42,234 nt of DNA from an uncultured Christensenella sp. (GCA_910577555.1 CAJTLF010000015.1:1-42234), one strand, 5' to 3'. Positions 16,170-24,759 are shown, counted from the first letter of the stretch. Translations and numbers: made by a program. Notes: generated by a model not told the origin, from the sequence alone.

Positions 16170-17327
16170 ATGTCAGGATTGGGCAAAAAGGGCGCGTCGC
16201 CCTTTGCAAAGGCGGACGGGAAATCCGTGGAAGATATCGAAAAACAGTATGCCGGGAGCGTGGATAAAATCCGCGCGATTCTGAACGGCAGAAAGGACAA
16301 GCGCGATTTAAGTTCGGAGGACAAGCAGAAGCTGCGTACCGAATATCTGCGCGCGTCGCAGTTGGCGCAAAAGCTTTCCACCCGTCACACTGATATCGAT
16401 AAGATAGAAAAGTACAAAAAAGATGCTAAAAAGCTTTCGGACAGGGCGGCGGAGTACGGGTCGGCAATCAACAGCAAGATACCCGAAACTACCTTCGACG
16501 ACGTGAAAGGGCTTGACGAAGTCAAAAAGATTGTAAAGAGCTTTATATTTATAGCGCAGAATCCCGAAGTTATCAAGTATTACAAGATAGAAGGCGGGCT
16601 GGGTATGCTTATGTACGGCGCGCCGGGCACGGGCAAAACTATGTTTGCGGAAGCAATCGCAAACGCTTTGAAGCTGCCGCTGTTCGTAATTACCCCCGCG
16701 GATATATTCAAGTCTTACGTGGGCGAGTCGGAAGCGGCGGTAAGGCAGATTTTCGACGAAATAGACGCATGCCCCGACGGCGCGATTTTATTCGTGGACG
16801 AATGCGAATCCATTTTTTCCAAGCGCACGAGCGATACAAAGGACTATAAGGCGGCGGTAACTACCGAGCTGTTGCAGAGAATAAACGGTTTCGGCGTGAA
16901 CGGTTCAAAGAGAATTATCATTGCGGCGACCAACCGCCCCGACGTTATCGACCCCGCTTATTTAAGGTTTAAAAGGTTTTCCCACCGCGTACACGTAACT
17001 CCGCCCGACGTTACGGCAAAGCGCGCCATAATAGAAGGTAAGCTGAAGGGTATCGAGCTTGCCGATATTACTTGCGAAGATATAGTCGGGCTTACCGAGA
17101 GATATTGCACCGCCGAAGTTGGCGGCAAGACGGTGCGCGGGTTTTACTATTCCGCCGCTGATATCTGCGGAATAATAGAAGAAGCCTGCCGTCTTGCTCT
17201 GGAAAAGCTGCAGGAGACGGGGTCGCGTACGCCCATACCGCTCACGCGGGATATGTTTGAAAGGGCTTTCGATAAATTAAAACCCAGCATATCCGCCGCC
17301 GTATTGCAGGAATACGCCGATTTTTGA
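16170..17327 (+). CDS. Vps4/Cdc48-type AAA ATPase with helical N-terminal region (operon gene 9)
   Basis: A 385-residue classical AAA ATPase. Walker A is GAPGTGKT (150-157), Walker B ILFVDECE (206-213, with Cys where Asp/Ala is usual), and sensor 1 ATNRPD (253-258). The pore-loop equivalent is SYVGESE (182-188) and the arginine-finger region LRFKRF (265-270). The end, KPSISAAVLQEY, resembles the closing helix of Vps4, spastin and Cdc48 D2. Residues about 18-100 form three predicted helices, the size and position of a MIT domain, which in Vps4 binds ESCRT-III tails. The family forms hexamers that thread and unfold protein. It is not FtsH: there are no membrane segments and no protease domain. 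A strong AAGGAG (16157-16162) precedes the ATG, suggesting high translation of this last gene. The ATPase call is certain; the MIT call is inference. Confidence 0.88.
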   Translation: MSGLGKKGASPFAKADGKSVEDIEKQYAGSVDKIRAILNGRKDKRDLSSEDKQKLRTEYLRASQLAQKLSTRHTDIDKIEKYKKDAKKLSDRAAEYGSAINSKIPETTFDDVKGLDEVKKIVKSFIFIAQNPEVIKYYKIEGGLGMLMYGAPGTGKTMFAEAIANALKLPLFVITPADIFKSYVGESEAAVRQIFDEIDACPDGAILFVDECESIFSKRTSDTKDYKAAVTTELLQRINGFGVNGSKRIIIAATNRPDVIDPAYLRFKRFSHRVHVTPPDVTAKRAIIEGKLKGIELADITCEDIVGLTERYCTAEVGGKTVRGFYYSAADICGIIEEACRLALEKLQETGSRTPIPLTRDMFERAFDKLKPSISAAVLQEYADF

Positions 17328-17341
17328 TAATAGAACGATAG

Positions 17342-17384
17342 AACCGCGCCGCGACTTAAAAAGTCGCGGCGCGGTTGGTTTTTT
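17342..17384. terminator. Strong terminator closing the nine-gene operon
   Basis: A 16-bp GC-rich stem (arms 17342-17357 and 17361-17376) with an AAA loop is followed by GG and six Ts on the plus strand. It lies between the convergent AAA ATPase and YitT genes and may serve both, though the T run favours the plus strand. Confidence 0.88.
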
Positions 17385-17395
17385 ATTTATTTTAA

Positions 17396-18328
17396 TTAAA
17401 GCGTACTGCGGAAGCCCTTGCCCAAAATTTCGTTCGTGTCCGTTAAAATTACGAACGCGGTGGGGTCTACCCTGTGAATCTGAATTTTAAGCTTAATCGC
17501 TTCGGCGCGGTTGCAAACGGTTAAAAGCACCGTCTTTTCTTCGCCCGTGTATCCGCCCGTCGCCTTATGCGAAGTGAAGCTTCTGTGTATGCCTTCCAGA
17601 ATAAACGGGGCTATTGCGTCGGGGTGGGAGGTTATTATCGTTACGTATTTACTCTTGCCTATGCTCTCGATTACGCTGTCTACAAGGAACGCCTTGAACA
17701 AAAGCCCCAAAAGGGAATAGAACCCCGTGGTTATTCCGAATATGAAAAAGGTTGACGACGCAATGAGAAGGTCTGTAAAGAACAACGCCTTGCCGATATT
17801 GATTTTGGTAAACTTTTTTACGATGAGCGCGATAATATCCGTGCCGCCGGACGACGCACTGCAGTTAAACAGTATCGCACTGCCTATGCCCGTTAAGAGC
17901 ATCGCGAATATAAATTCGAGAAAGGTCTGGTTGGTAAGCGTATTGCCGTTGCCGAGAACTATGCCGTTTGCGCCCAAAATCTGCTCGAAAACCCACATTT
18001 CAAAGGTGTATAAAAGCGAGCAGTAAACGGTTTTGAATGTACAGCCTTTGCCAAGGAAAATAAAGCCGATTATGATGAGAGCGGCGTTTATAATCATCAT
18101 CAATACGGACTGCGTCAGAAATGGTACGAGCGGGGTTACGAACTTACTTATTATAATCGCAATGCCGCTCACGCCGCCCGTTGCAAAGTTATTAGGGCCT
18201 TTAAAAAAGAAAACGCCCACCGCTATAAGGAGTATACCGAAGTTTAGTATAACCCAATATAGTACGGTGTCTTTTATCTTTTTGCGCTTTTCCTGCGGGG
18301 TAAGCGGTTGGCGTTCCTGCTTTTTCAT
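17396..18328 (-). CDS. YitT family membrane protein (first of tandem pair by coordinate)
   Basis: A 310-residue polytopic membrane protein of the YitT (DUF161) family with a C-terminal DUF2179 domain. Signs are about five or six hydrophobic segments, the NNFATGGVSGIAIII and GGTDIIALIVKKF signatures, and a cytosolic end containing ERRIHRVDP-like and TDTNEILGKGF phrases (here IQIHRVDP). The substrate of the family is not established. The ATG at 18328 lies 22 nt behind the stop of the second YitT gene, so the two form one minus-strand operon. Compared with its paralogue it lacks a long N-terminal extension. Confidence 0.9.
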   Translation of the reverse strand: MKKQERQPLTPQEKRKKIKDTVLYWVILNFGILLIAVGVFFFKGPNNFATGGVSGIAIIISKFVTPLVPFLTQSVLMMIINAALIIIGFIFLGKGCTFKTVYCSLLYTFEMWVFEQILGANGIVLGNGNTLTNQTFLEFIFAMLLTGIGSAILFNCSASSGGTDIIALIVKKFTKINIGKALFFTDLLIASSTFFIFGITTGFYSLLGLLFKAFLVDSVIESIGKSKYVTIITSHPDAIAPFILEGIHRSFTSHKATGGYTGEEKTVLLTVCNRAEAIKLKIQIHRVDPTAFVILTDTNEILGKGFRSTL

Positions 18329-18350
18329 AATCGTTCTTTAACGGCGTCGG

Positions 18351-19463
18351 TTAAACCGTTCCGCCGAAACCTTTGCCTAAAATTTCGTTCGCGTCCGTTA
18401 TGATAACGAAAGCGGCGGGGTCGGCTTTGTGTATGTAAAGCTTGAGTTTAAGCGCTTCACTGCGCTTGCACACGGTTACGAGCACTTTCTTTTTCGCGTG
18501 CGTGTAGCCCCCTTCCGCGTCGTACATGGTGTAGCCGTGGTTAATAACATTTAAAATATAGTCCGAAACTATTTCGGGATTGGGCGTGATTATGGTAATG
18601 TATTTGGTCTTGCTTATATTTTCGATTACGCTGTCCAAAAGGAAGGACTTCGTAAACAAGCCGAGCATGGAGAACAGTGCGGATTCCACGTCGAATGTGT
18701 AGAACGAAATGCACACGATTAAAAAATCGATGAGCATCAACGCCATGCCTACGTTTAATCTCGTAAACTTTTTGAGAATGAGCGCGATTATGTCAGTGCC
18801 GCCCGACGACGCTCCGCAGTTGAAAATAAGCGCGCCGCCTACGCCGAAGAGAAGTATCGCGTAAACGAGCTCCAAAAGCGGCTGGTCGGTAAGTGTTGAC
18901 GCGTGTACGCCCGCTTCGTTCACGGGGGTAAGGTATGAAATTACGTTGAAGTATTCCAAAAGCCAGATTATGCCCGTATATAAAAGCGAGCAGAAAATGG
19001 TCTTAACCGTGCATTGTTTGCCTAAAATTATAAGCCCCAGAACGAGCAACAGAACGTTTATTATAGCCATAATAACGCCCTGCGTGAGAATTGCCGCCAC
19101 GTCGGGCGACGCATTGTAAATGAGCTTGTTCAAAACGATTGCAATACCGGCTATGCCGCCCAGAGTAAGGTCGTTGGGGGTCTGGAAAAAGTAAACGCTC
19201 GCAGACATCATAATTATGCCTACGGCCATTAAAATCCAGTTAAGGGCAACGCGTTTGCGCTTTTCGCTCTTAGAAAGAGTTTTTTCGTCCGCAACTGCCG
19301 TCTGCGCGTTTACGCCTATAACCGCCCCGTTCGCGGCGGCGGTTTCTTCGGAAATTTCAGTGCTTTCGGTTGCGGCGGTTCCGCTGATTTCGCTCTCTTC
19401 CACGCCGCTTTCCGTCGCGGCTTTTTTGCGGTTGCTTTTCTTCATTTTTTCTCGCTTTTCCAT
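18351..19463 (-). CDS. YitT family membrane protein with charged N-terminal extension
   Basis: A 370-residue paralogue of the neighbouring YitT protein, with the same DUF161 membrane part (NDLTLGGIAGIAIVL, GGTDIIALILKKF) and the same DUF2179 end (TDANEILGKGF). It differs by about 70 extra N-terminal residues rich in Lys, Glu, Ala and Thr, which look disordered and cytosolic. The start is uncertain: ATG 19463 has no ribosome binding site, whereas ATG 19445, six codons on, has a weak GAG spacing. A promoter lies at 19496-19524. The pair probably arose by tandem duplication, since the conserved blocks sit at equivalent places. Transported substrate unknown. Confidence 0.88.
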   Translation of the reverse strand: MEKREKMKKSNRKKAATESGVEESEISGTAATESTEISEETAAANGAVIGVNAQTAVADEKTLSKSEKRKRVALNWILMAVGIIMMSASVYFFQTPNDLTLGGIAGIAIVLNKLIYNASPDVAAILTQGVIMAIINVLLLVLGLIILGKQCTVKTIFCSLLYTGIIWLLEYFNVISYLTPVNEAGVHASTLTDQPLLELVYAILLFGVGGALIFNCGASSGGTDIIALILKKFTRLNVGMALMLIDFLIVCISFYTFDVESALFSMLGLFTKSFLLDSVIENISKTKYITIITPNPEIVSDYILNVINHGYTMYDAEGGYTHAKKKVLVTVCKRSEALKLKLYIHKADPAAFVIITDANEILGKGFGGTV

Positions 19464-19495
19464 TAGTATTTATTATACGGTTAAACTATAAATGA

Positions 19496-19524
19496 ATGAT
19501 AACATAAGTGAGCAAGGTTGTCAA
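19496..19524 (-). promoter_or_regulatory. Promoter of the YitT pair
   Basis: On the minus strand TTGACA (19524-19519) and TATCAT (19501-19496) are 17 bp apart with an upstream TG one base before the -10. Predicted start is near 19489, about 26 nt before ATG 19463. Confidence 0.65.
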
Positions 19525-19705
19525 CGTATAAAATATGGTAAAAACGCCTATTTGAGTTTTATTTCGAGTATATCGTCCGCCGGGCAGTCTAAAAAAAACA
19601 CAGCCGCGAAAGAGTGGCAAGCGTTACTAACGATATGGGTGGTGCGTTCGTAGGCAAGAGCGACGACGGCGGCAATAATATTTACAAATAATCAAAACCC
19701 AAAAT

Positions 19706-19740
19706 AAACCGCGGAGTAAAGTTGCGCTCCGCGGTTTTTT
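19706..19740 (+). terminator. Orphan rho-independent terminator in the 19464-19788 intergenic region
   Basis: An 11-bp stem (AAACCGCGGAG / CTCCGCGGTTT) with a 10-nt loop ends in a T run on the plus strand. No complete gene precedes it on that strand. The 325-nt gap also holds the YitT promoter and, at 19593-19691, a short open frame ending NIYK that starts right after a stop codon and has no good start. It may be the tail of a lost gene whose terminator survives. Confidence 0.75.
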
Positions 19741-19753
19741 ATTTTCGGGCGTA

Positions 19754-19782
19754 TTGACTTTAAATGTACGGCGTGATATACT
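19754..19782 (+). promoter_or_regulatory. Promoter of the amylase gene, predicting a leaderless mRNA
   Basis: TTGACT (19754-19759) and TATACT (19777-19782) are 17 bp apart with an extended -10 TG at 19774-19775. Transcription should begin about 7 nt after the -10, i.e. at or next to the A of ATG 19789. There is no ribosome binding site before that ATG. Confidence 0.65.
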
Positions 19783-19788
19783 TAATTT

Positions 19789-21822
19789 ATGATAAACAGA
19801 AACGCGCTGTTTGCGGACGAAACGGCATCGTATAAAATACCTTACGAGCCTAAGTCCGGGGAAACGGTAACTTTGATTTTGCGTACGCTTGCCAACGACG
19901 TTTTAAAGGCGGAAACGGTTATAAACGGAGTAAGCCACAAGATGACCAAGTTCAAGACGGACCATACTTTCGACTACTACAAATTTTCCTTTAAATGCAC
20001 AAAAAAACAAATTAATTATCACTTCGTCGTGCGCGACGACGACGATATTGCCTGTTATAACCGCTTGGGGTGCGTGGAAAACGGTCAGCCCGAATTCGAT
20101 TTTTCTTTCAACCCCGACTTTTCCGTACCCGATTGGGCAAAGGGGGTAGTATTTTATCAGATTTTTCCCGACAGGTTCTGTAACGGCAATCCCCAAAACG
20201 ACGTGTGCGACAACGAATATTATTATACGGGCGGGCATTCCCGCCGTATAAGGGAATGGTATAAATTCCCCGACGAGCTCGACGTGCGCTGTTTTTACGG
20301 CGGAGACTTGCAGGGTGTAAGGCAAAAGCTGGACTATTTGCAGGATTTGGGCGTTGAAGCAATCTATTTCAATCCCCTTTTCGTTTCCCCGTCCAACCAT
20401 AAATACGATACGCAGGATTACGACTATATCGACCCGCACCTTGCCGTTATATGCGAAGATTGCGACCACGAGTTACAGCATTGGGAAAAGCACAACGGCT
20501 TTGCGCCCAAATATATAAAGCGCACTATTTCCAAAAACAATCTTGAAAAATCAAACGAATATTTTGCCGAACTCGTAAAGGAGATACATTCCCGCGGAAT
20601 GAAGGTCGTTATAGACGGCGTTTTCAACCACTGCGGCTCGTTCAATAAATGGCTGGACAGGGAAGGTATATATCTCAATAAAGACGGCTACCAAACGGGC
20701 GCGTTCCATTCCGAAAACAGCCCGTACCGCAGTTATTTCAAATTCGATAAAAACGAAGCGGGCAGCGAGTACGAGGGCTGGTGGGGTTATAAAACCCTGC
20801 CCAAGCTCAATTACGAAAAGAGCGCGGAGCTTGAAGAATATATTCTTAATTTAGGCGCAAAGTGGGTTTCCGCGCCCTATTGCGTGGACGGTTGGCGGCT
20901 TGACGTGGCCGCGGATTTGGGGCATAGCGAAAAATACAACCATAAATTCTGGGCGAAGTTCCGCGAACGGGTGCGCCGTGCAAACCCGCAGGCGTTCGTG
21001 TTTGCCGAGCATTACGGCTCGCCCGAAAAATGGCTGGACGCGGGCGAGTGGGATTCGGTAATGAATTACGACGCGTTTATGGAGCCCGTTACTTTCTTTC
21101 TGACGGGTATGGAAAAGCACAGCGAGTACTTCGATTACGGCAAGCTGTGGGACGGCAATCAATTTTTCGACGCTATGTTTAAGAGTATGGCGAAGTTTCC
21201 CCGCCCCGCGCTGGACTCGGCTTTGAACCAGCTTTCAAACCACGACCATTCGCGGTTTTTAACACGGACCAACCGCACGGCAGGAACTACGAAAACTCGC
21301 GGACCGCATGCGGCGGGCGACGGAGTGGATAAGCGGGTTTTACAGCTCGCCGTGGTTATACAGATGACCTGGGTGGGGTCGCCCGGAGTATATTACGCGG
21401 ACGAAGCGGGACAGGTCGGCTGGACCGACCCCGACAGCCGCCGCACTTACCCTTGGGGAAACGAAGACAAACAACTGATAGATTTTCACCGCGCGGCGAT
21501 AGCGTTACGCAAAAAGATACCCTGCCTTAAAACGGGCAGTCTTAAAAAGCTGGATGCGGGCATAGGGTATATCGCTTACGGCAGGTTCGACGATAGCGAG
21601 AGCTGCGTCGTGATAGTGAACTGTACGGACGGCGAGCTTGCGCTCAGCGTTCCCGTTTGGGAAATAGGTCTGCCGCACGACGGCGCGGAAATGACGCTCA
21701 AATTTGCTTGCGGCGGCTGGGGATATACCGAATACGCAGAAAAAAGCCCCGTAAAGTACGGCAGACTTTTCGTAACGATGCCCGAAAAGTGCGCGGCGGT
21801 GTATTACTATAAAAAAGGATAA
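19789..21822 (+). CDS. GH13 alpha-amylase family enzyme (neopullulanase/cyclomaltodextrinase-like)
   Basis: A 677-residue glycoside hydrolase family 13 enzyme acting on alpha-glucans. It has an N-terminal beta domain of about 115 residues (CBM34-like), then the catalytic barrel starting at WAKGVVFYQIFPDRF. Catalytic residues are visible: nucleophile Asp372 in WRLDVA, acid/base Glu407 in FAEHYG, and transition-state Asp486 in NHDHSR. A C-terminal beta domain follows. There is no signal peptide, so it probably works in the cytoplasm on imported maltodextrins or glycogen. The domain layout fits subfamily 20 enzymes, but exact specificity cannot be read. The branching enzyme gene follows after 10 nt, forming a two-gene glucan operon. 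Confidence 0.9.
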   Translation: MINRNALFADETASYKIPYEPKSGETVTLILRTLANDVLKAETVINGVSHKMTKFKTDHTFDYYKFSFKCTKKQINYHFVVRDDDDIACYNRLGCVENGQPEFDFSFNPDFSVPDWAKGVVFYQIFPDRFCNGNPQNDVCDNEYYYTGGHSRRIREWYKFPDELDVRCFYGGDLQGVRQKLDYLQDLGVEAIYFNPLFVSPSNHKYDTQDYDYIDPHLAVICEDCDHELQHWEKHNGFAPKYIKRTISKNNLEKSNEYFAELVKEIHSRGMKVVIDGVFNHCGSFNKWLDREGIYLNKDGYQTGAFHSENSPYRSYFKFDKNEAGSEYEGWWGYKTLPKLNYEKSAELEEYILNLGAKWVSAPYCVDGWRLDVAADLGHSEKYNHKFWAKFRERVRRANPQAFVFAEHYGSPEKWLDAGEWDSVMNYDAFMEPVTFFLTGMEKHSEYFDYGKLWDGNQFFDAMFKSMAKFPRPALDSALNQLSNHDHSRFLTRTNRTAGTTKTRGPHAAGDGVDKRVLQLAVVIQMTWVGSPGVYYADEAGQVGWTDPDSRRTYPWGNEDKQLIDFHRAAIALRKKIPCLKTGSLKKLDAGIGYIAYGRFDDSESCVVIVNCTDGELALSVPVWEIGLPHDGAEMTLKFACGGWGYTEYAEKSPVKYGRLFVTMPEKCAAVYYYKKG

Positions 21823-21832
21823 GGGGAATAAA

Positions 21833-23791
21833 ATGGAAAAGTTTTTTGGGGATTTGGACAGGTATCTGTTCCACCACGGAACGCATTACGAGCTGTATAA
21901 CAAAATGGGCGCGCATATCCGCGTTGAAAACGGCGTGCGCGGCGTCCGGTTCGTGCTTTGGGCGCCAAACGCGCGGGCGGTGTGCGTGGTATCCGACGGC
22001 AACGGCTGGACGCCGTGGCGGGATATAATGCAAAAGGTGGACGACGCTATCTGGGAGCTTTTCGTTCCCGGCATGTGCGAAGGGGTAAAGTATAAATATC
22101 TCGTAGTCCGCGCCGACGGCAGTGAAGTTTACAAGATAGACCCCTACGGGTTTGCGTCCGAGCTGCGCCCCGCAAACGCGTCTATCGTCACCAATCTCGA
22201 CGACTACGCGTGGAACGACGGCGAGTGGCGCAGGGAAAAGAGCAGGGAAAACTTTCTCGAAAAGCCTATGGCTGTTTACGAAGTGCATCTCGGCAGTTGG
22301 AAAAAGGATTTGTCCAAGTGGGACGAGGACCAGTATTTCGGTTATCGCAGGCTGGCGCACGAGCTTGCCGAGTACGTGAACTATATGGGTTATACCCACG
22401 TGGAGCTTATGGGTATCTGCGAGTATCCCTTCGACCCCAGCTGGGGCTATCAGGTAACGGGCTACTTCGCTCCCACCGCGCGTTACGGCTCGCCGCAGGA
22501 CTTTATGTACTTCGTCGACTATATGCACTCGCACGGGATAGGGGTAATTCTCGACTGGGTCCCCGCGCACTTCCCCAAGGACGATTGTGCACTCGCAAAT
22601 TTCGACGGAACGCCCCTTTACGAATACGCCGACCCGTTGCGCGCCGAATACCCCGAATGGGGAACGAAGGCGTTCGATTTGGGTAAAAAGGAAGTTTCAA
22701 ATTTCCTTATGGCGTCCGCTTTCTTCTGGGTTGAAAAATACCACGTTGACGCGTTGCGCGTGGACGCGGTTGCGGCAATGCTGTACAACAGCTTCGGCAG
22801 AGAGCAATACCGCCCCAACGAGTACGGCGGCAACGAAAATCTTGAAAGCTTCGAGTTCTTCAAACATCTTAACAGCGAGTTGCGCCAACGCACTTCCGCA
22901 TTCCTTATCGCGGAAGACAGCTCCATAATAGCAGGTATAACCAAACCCGCCAAAGACGGCGGTCTCGGTTTCGGCTTGAAATGGAATATGGGCTGGATGA
23001 ACGATTCCATTAAATACTACAATAAAGACCCCATTTACAGACCTTACCATCACTGGCTTATGACGCACACGCTCGAGTATATCTTCGACGAAAATTATAT
23101 GCTCGTGCTGTCGCACGACGAAGTGGTGTACGGCAAGGGCAGTATGATAAATAAGTTCGTGGGAAATAAACTCGACAAGCTCGGCAGCCTTAAAACGGCG
23201 TACACGATGATGATGGGTCACCCCGGCAAAAAGCTGTTGTTTATGGGTCAGGACTTCGCGCAGGAGAGTGAATGGAACTTCAAAACCGGGCTTGACTGGT
23301 GGCTGTGCGACGACGAGAGCCACCGCGACGTGATGAATTGCTACCGCACGCTGTTGCACATATACCGCGACCGTTCCGTTCTGCACAACGACTGCGGCGG
23401 ACCGACCACCTTCGAGTGGATAAACAGCGGAGACTTCAACCGCAACATATTCACTTTTATAAGGCGCAACCCGTGGAACTATAACAATGCGCTCGTGTTC
23501 GTGTGCAACTTCGCACCCGTAGAGCGGTGGGATATGGGCGTGGGCGCACCCGTTGAAGGTGTTTACAAGCGTATATTCACTACCTATTCGGAGAATAGCC
23601 CGCTCGAATTACAGACCACGGAAGAGCTTTGCGACGGCAGAAAATACAAGATTACTTTCAATTTGCGCCCTTACGAAAGCGTGATTTTCGAAGTACCGTA
23701 CAAGGAAGATACCGAAGAAGAGAAGAAAAAGGAAAAAGCCGTTAAAAGCGGAATTAAAAAAACGCGTAAAAAAACTATCGCGAGCGATTAG
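21833..23791 (+). CDS. glgB: 1,4-alpha-glucan branching enzyme
   Basis: A 652-residue GH13 enzyme that cuts alpha-1,4-glucan chains and rejoins them by alpha-1,6 links. It has a CBM48-type N-terminal domain (about 20-110; VRFVLWAPNARAVCVV), the barrel opening VYEVHLGSWK, and HPSWGYQ-like DPSWGYQVTGYFAPT. Nucleophile Asp311 lies in LRVDAVA, acid/base Glu361 in IAEDSS, and Asp429 in SHDEVVYGKGSM, the branching-enzyme form of region IV. The last 20 residues are a Lys/Glu-rich tail. A good AAGGGGAA precedes the ATG, 10 nt after the amylase stop. No glgC, glgA or glgP gene lies in the window, so the rest of glycogen metabolism must be elsewhere. Confidence 0.94.
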   Translation: MEKFFGDLDRYLFHHGTHYELYNKMGAHIRVENGVRGVRFVLWAPNARAVCVVSDGNGWTPWRDIMQKVDDAIWELFVPGMCEGVKYKYLVVRADGSEVYKIDPYGFASELRPANASIVTNLDDYAWNDGEWRREKSRENFLEKPMAVYEVHLGSWKKDLSKWDEDQYFGYRRLAHELAEYVNYMGYTHVELMGICEYPFDPSWGYQVTGYFAPTARYGSPQDFMYFVDYMHSHGIGVILDWVPAHFPKDDCALANFDGTPLYEYADPLRAEYPEWGTKAFDLGKKEVSNFLMASAFFWVEKYHVDALRVDAVAAMLYNSFGREQYRPNEYGGNENLESFEFFKHLNSELRQRTSAFLIAEDSSIIAGITKPAKDGGLGFGLKWNMGWMNDSIKYYNKDPIYRPYHHWLMTHTLEYIFDENYMLVLSHDEVVYGKGSMINKFVGNKLDKLGSLKTAYTMMMGHPGKKLLFMGQDFAQESEWNFKTGLDWWLCDDESHRDVMNCYRTLLHIYRDRSVLHNDCGGPTTFEWINSGDFNRNIFTFIRRNPWNYNNALVFVCNFAPVERWDMGVGAPVEGVYKRIFTTYSENSPLELQTTEELCDGRKYKITFNLRPYESVIFEVPYKEDTEEEKKKEKAVKSGIKKTRKKTIASD

Positions 23792-23833
23792 CGCGTTCCC
23801 GAAGAGTTTAAAGGCGCGAAAAGCAAATAATTT

Positions 23834-24748
23834 ATGGTAAAAGATTTACAGCAAAAAATTTTAAAATTAAAGCGCGAGCGCGGCGTTTGCATACTCGCGC
23901 ACAGCTATATGCCCGAAGATATATGCGAAATAGCCGACTTTTCGGGCGACAGCTACGCGCTTGCGATAAAGGCGAAAACCGTGCCGCAGAACACGGTTGT
24001 TATGTGCGGGGTAAGGTTTATGGCGGAAACGGTGAAAATGCTTTCGCCGCACAAAAAAGTTATACTCTCCAACCCGTCGGCGGGCTGTCCCATGGCGGAG
24101 CAGTTCGGTAAGGACTATATTCTGCAGCTCAAAAGAGAGTATCCCGACCACGCGGTAGTCGCATACGTAAACACCACCGCGGAGCTTAAAACGGTTGCTG
24201 ACGTGTGCGTAACTTCGTCAAGCGCGGTAAAAATATGCAAGGCAATCCCGCAGAAAAATATTATATTCATTCCCGATATAAATTTAGGAACTTTCGTAAA
24301 AAACAACGTTCCCGAAAAGAATTTCATACTTGTAAACGGCGGCTGTCCCGTCCATTCGGGAATCACTAAGGAAGAAGCGTCGGCTGTTAAAAACGCCCGT
24401 CCGAACGCCCTGTTTCTGGTTCATCCGGAGTGCAGTCCCGAAGTGGTCGCGCTTGCCGATTTCGTCGGTTCGACCGCAGGTATCATGGACTTTGCGCAAA
24501 AATCGGGCGCGGAAGAGTTTATAATCGGCACGGAAAACGCTATAGTCGAACACCTGCAATACAAGTGTCCGCATAAGAAATTTTATCCCCTTTCAAAGGA
24601 GCTAATCTGCCGCGATATGAAAATAACCACCCTGCCCGACGTATTGAACTGCGTTATGGGAACGGGCGGCGAAGAGATTGTCTTGAAAGAGAGCGTGCGA
24701 GCCGCCGCCGTGGGCTGTATAGAAAAAATGATTGAGTACGGCGGTTAA
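23834..24748 (+). CDS. nadA: Quinolinate synthase A
   Basis: A 304-residue enzyme condensing iminoaspartate with dihydroxyacetone phosphate to quinolinate in NAD synthesis, using a [4Fe-4S] cluster. The three likely ligands are Cys86 (SAGCPMAE), Cys171 (GGCPVHSG) and Cys259 (LICRDMK). The active-site HPE is at 197-199, and GSTAGI follows. Length matches the compact archaeal/Thermotoga-type NadA. No strong ribosome binding site is seen. nadB and nadC are absent from the window. The Rrf2 regulator gene begins 12 nt after its stop, followed by cysteine desulfurase and IscU genes, so the enzyme sits with the machinery that can build its cluster. Confidence 0.93.
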   Translation: MVKDLQQKILKLKRERGVCILAHSYMPEDICEIADFSGDSYALAIKAKTVPQNTVVMCGVRFMAETVKMLSPHKKVILSNPSAGCPMAEQFGKDYILQLKREYPDHAVVAYVNTTAELKTVADVCVTSSSAVKICKAIPQKNIIFIPDINLGTFVKNNVPEKNFILVNGGCPVHSGITKEEASAVKNARPNALFLVHPECSPEVVALADFVGSTAGIMDFAQKSGAEEFIIGTENAIVEHLQYKCPHKKFYPLSKELICRDMKITTLPDVLNCVMGTGGEEIVLKESVRAAAVGCIEKMIEYGG

Positions 24749-24759
24749 ACGGAGTTTAT

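Noticed and set aside
3238..17327. Assignment of the operon to DISARM, BREX, Zorya or Hachiman
   Set aside because: Only an SNF2-type helicase is shared. There is no DNA methyltransferase, DUF1998 DrmB, PglZ, BrxL, ZorA/B motor or HamA-like protein among the nine genes.
16170..17327. FtsH or proteasomal ATPase identity for the AAA protein
   Set aside because: There are no membrane segments, no HEXXH protease domain, and no HbYX end or coiled-coil/OB domain of proteasomal ATPases.
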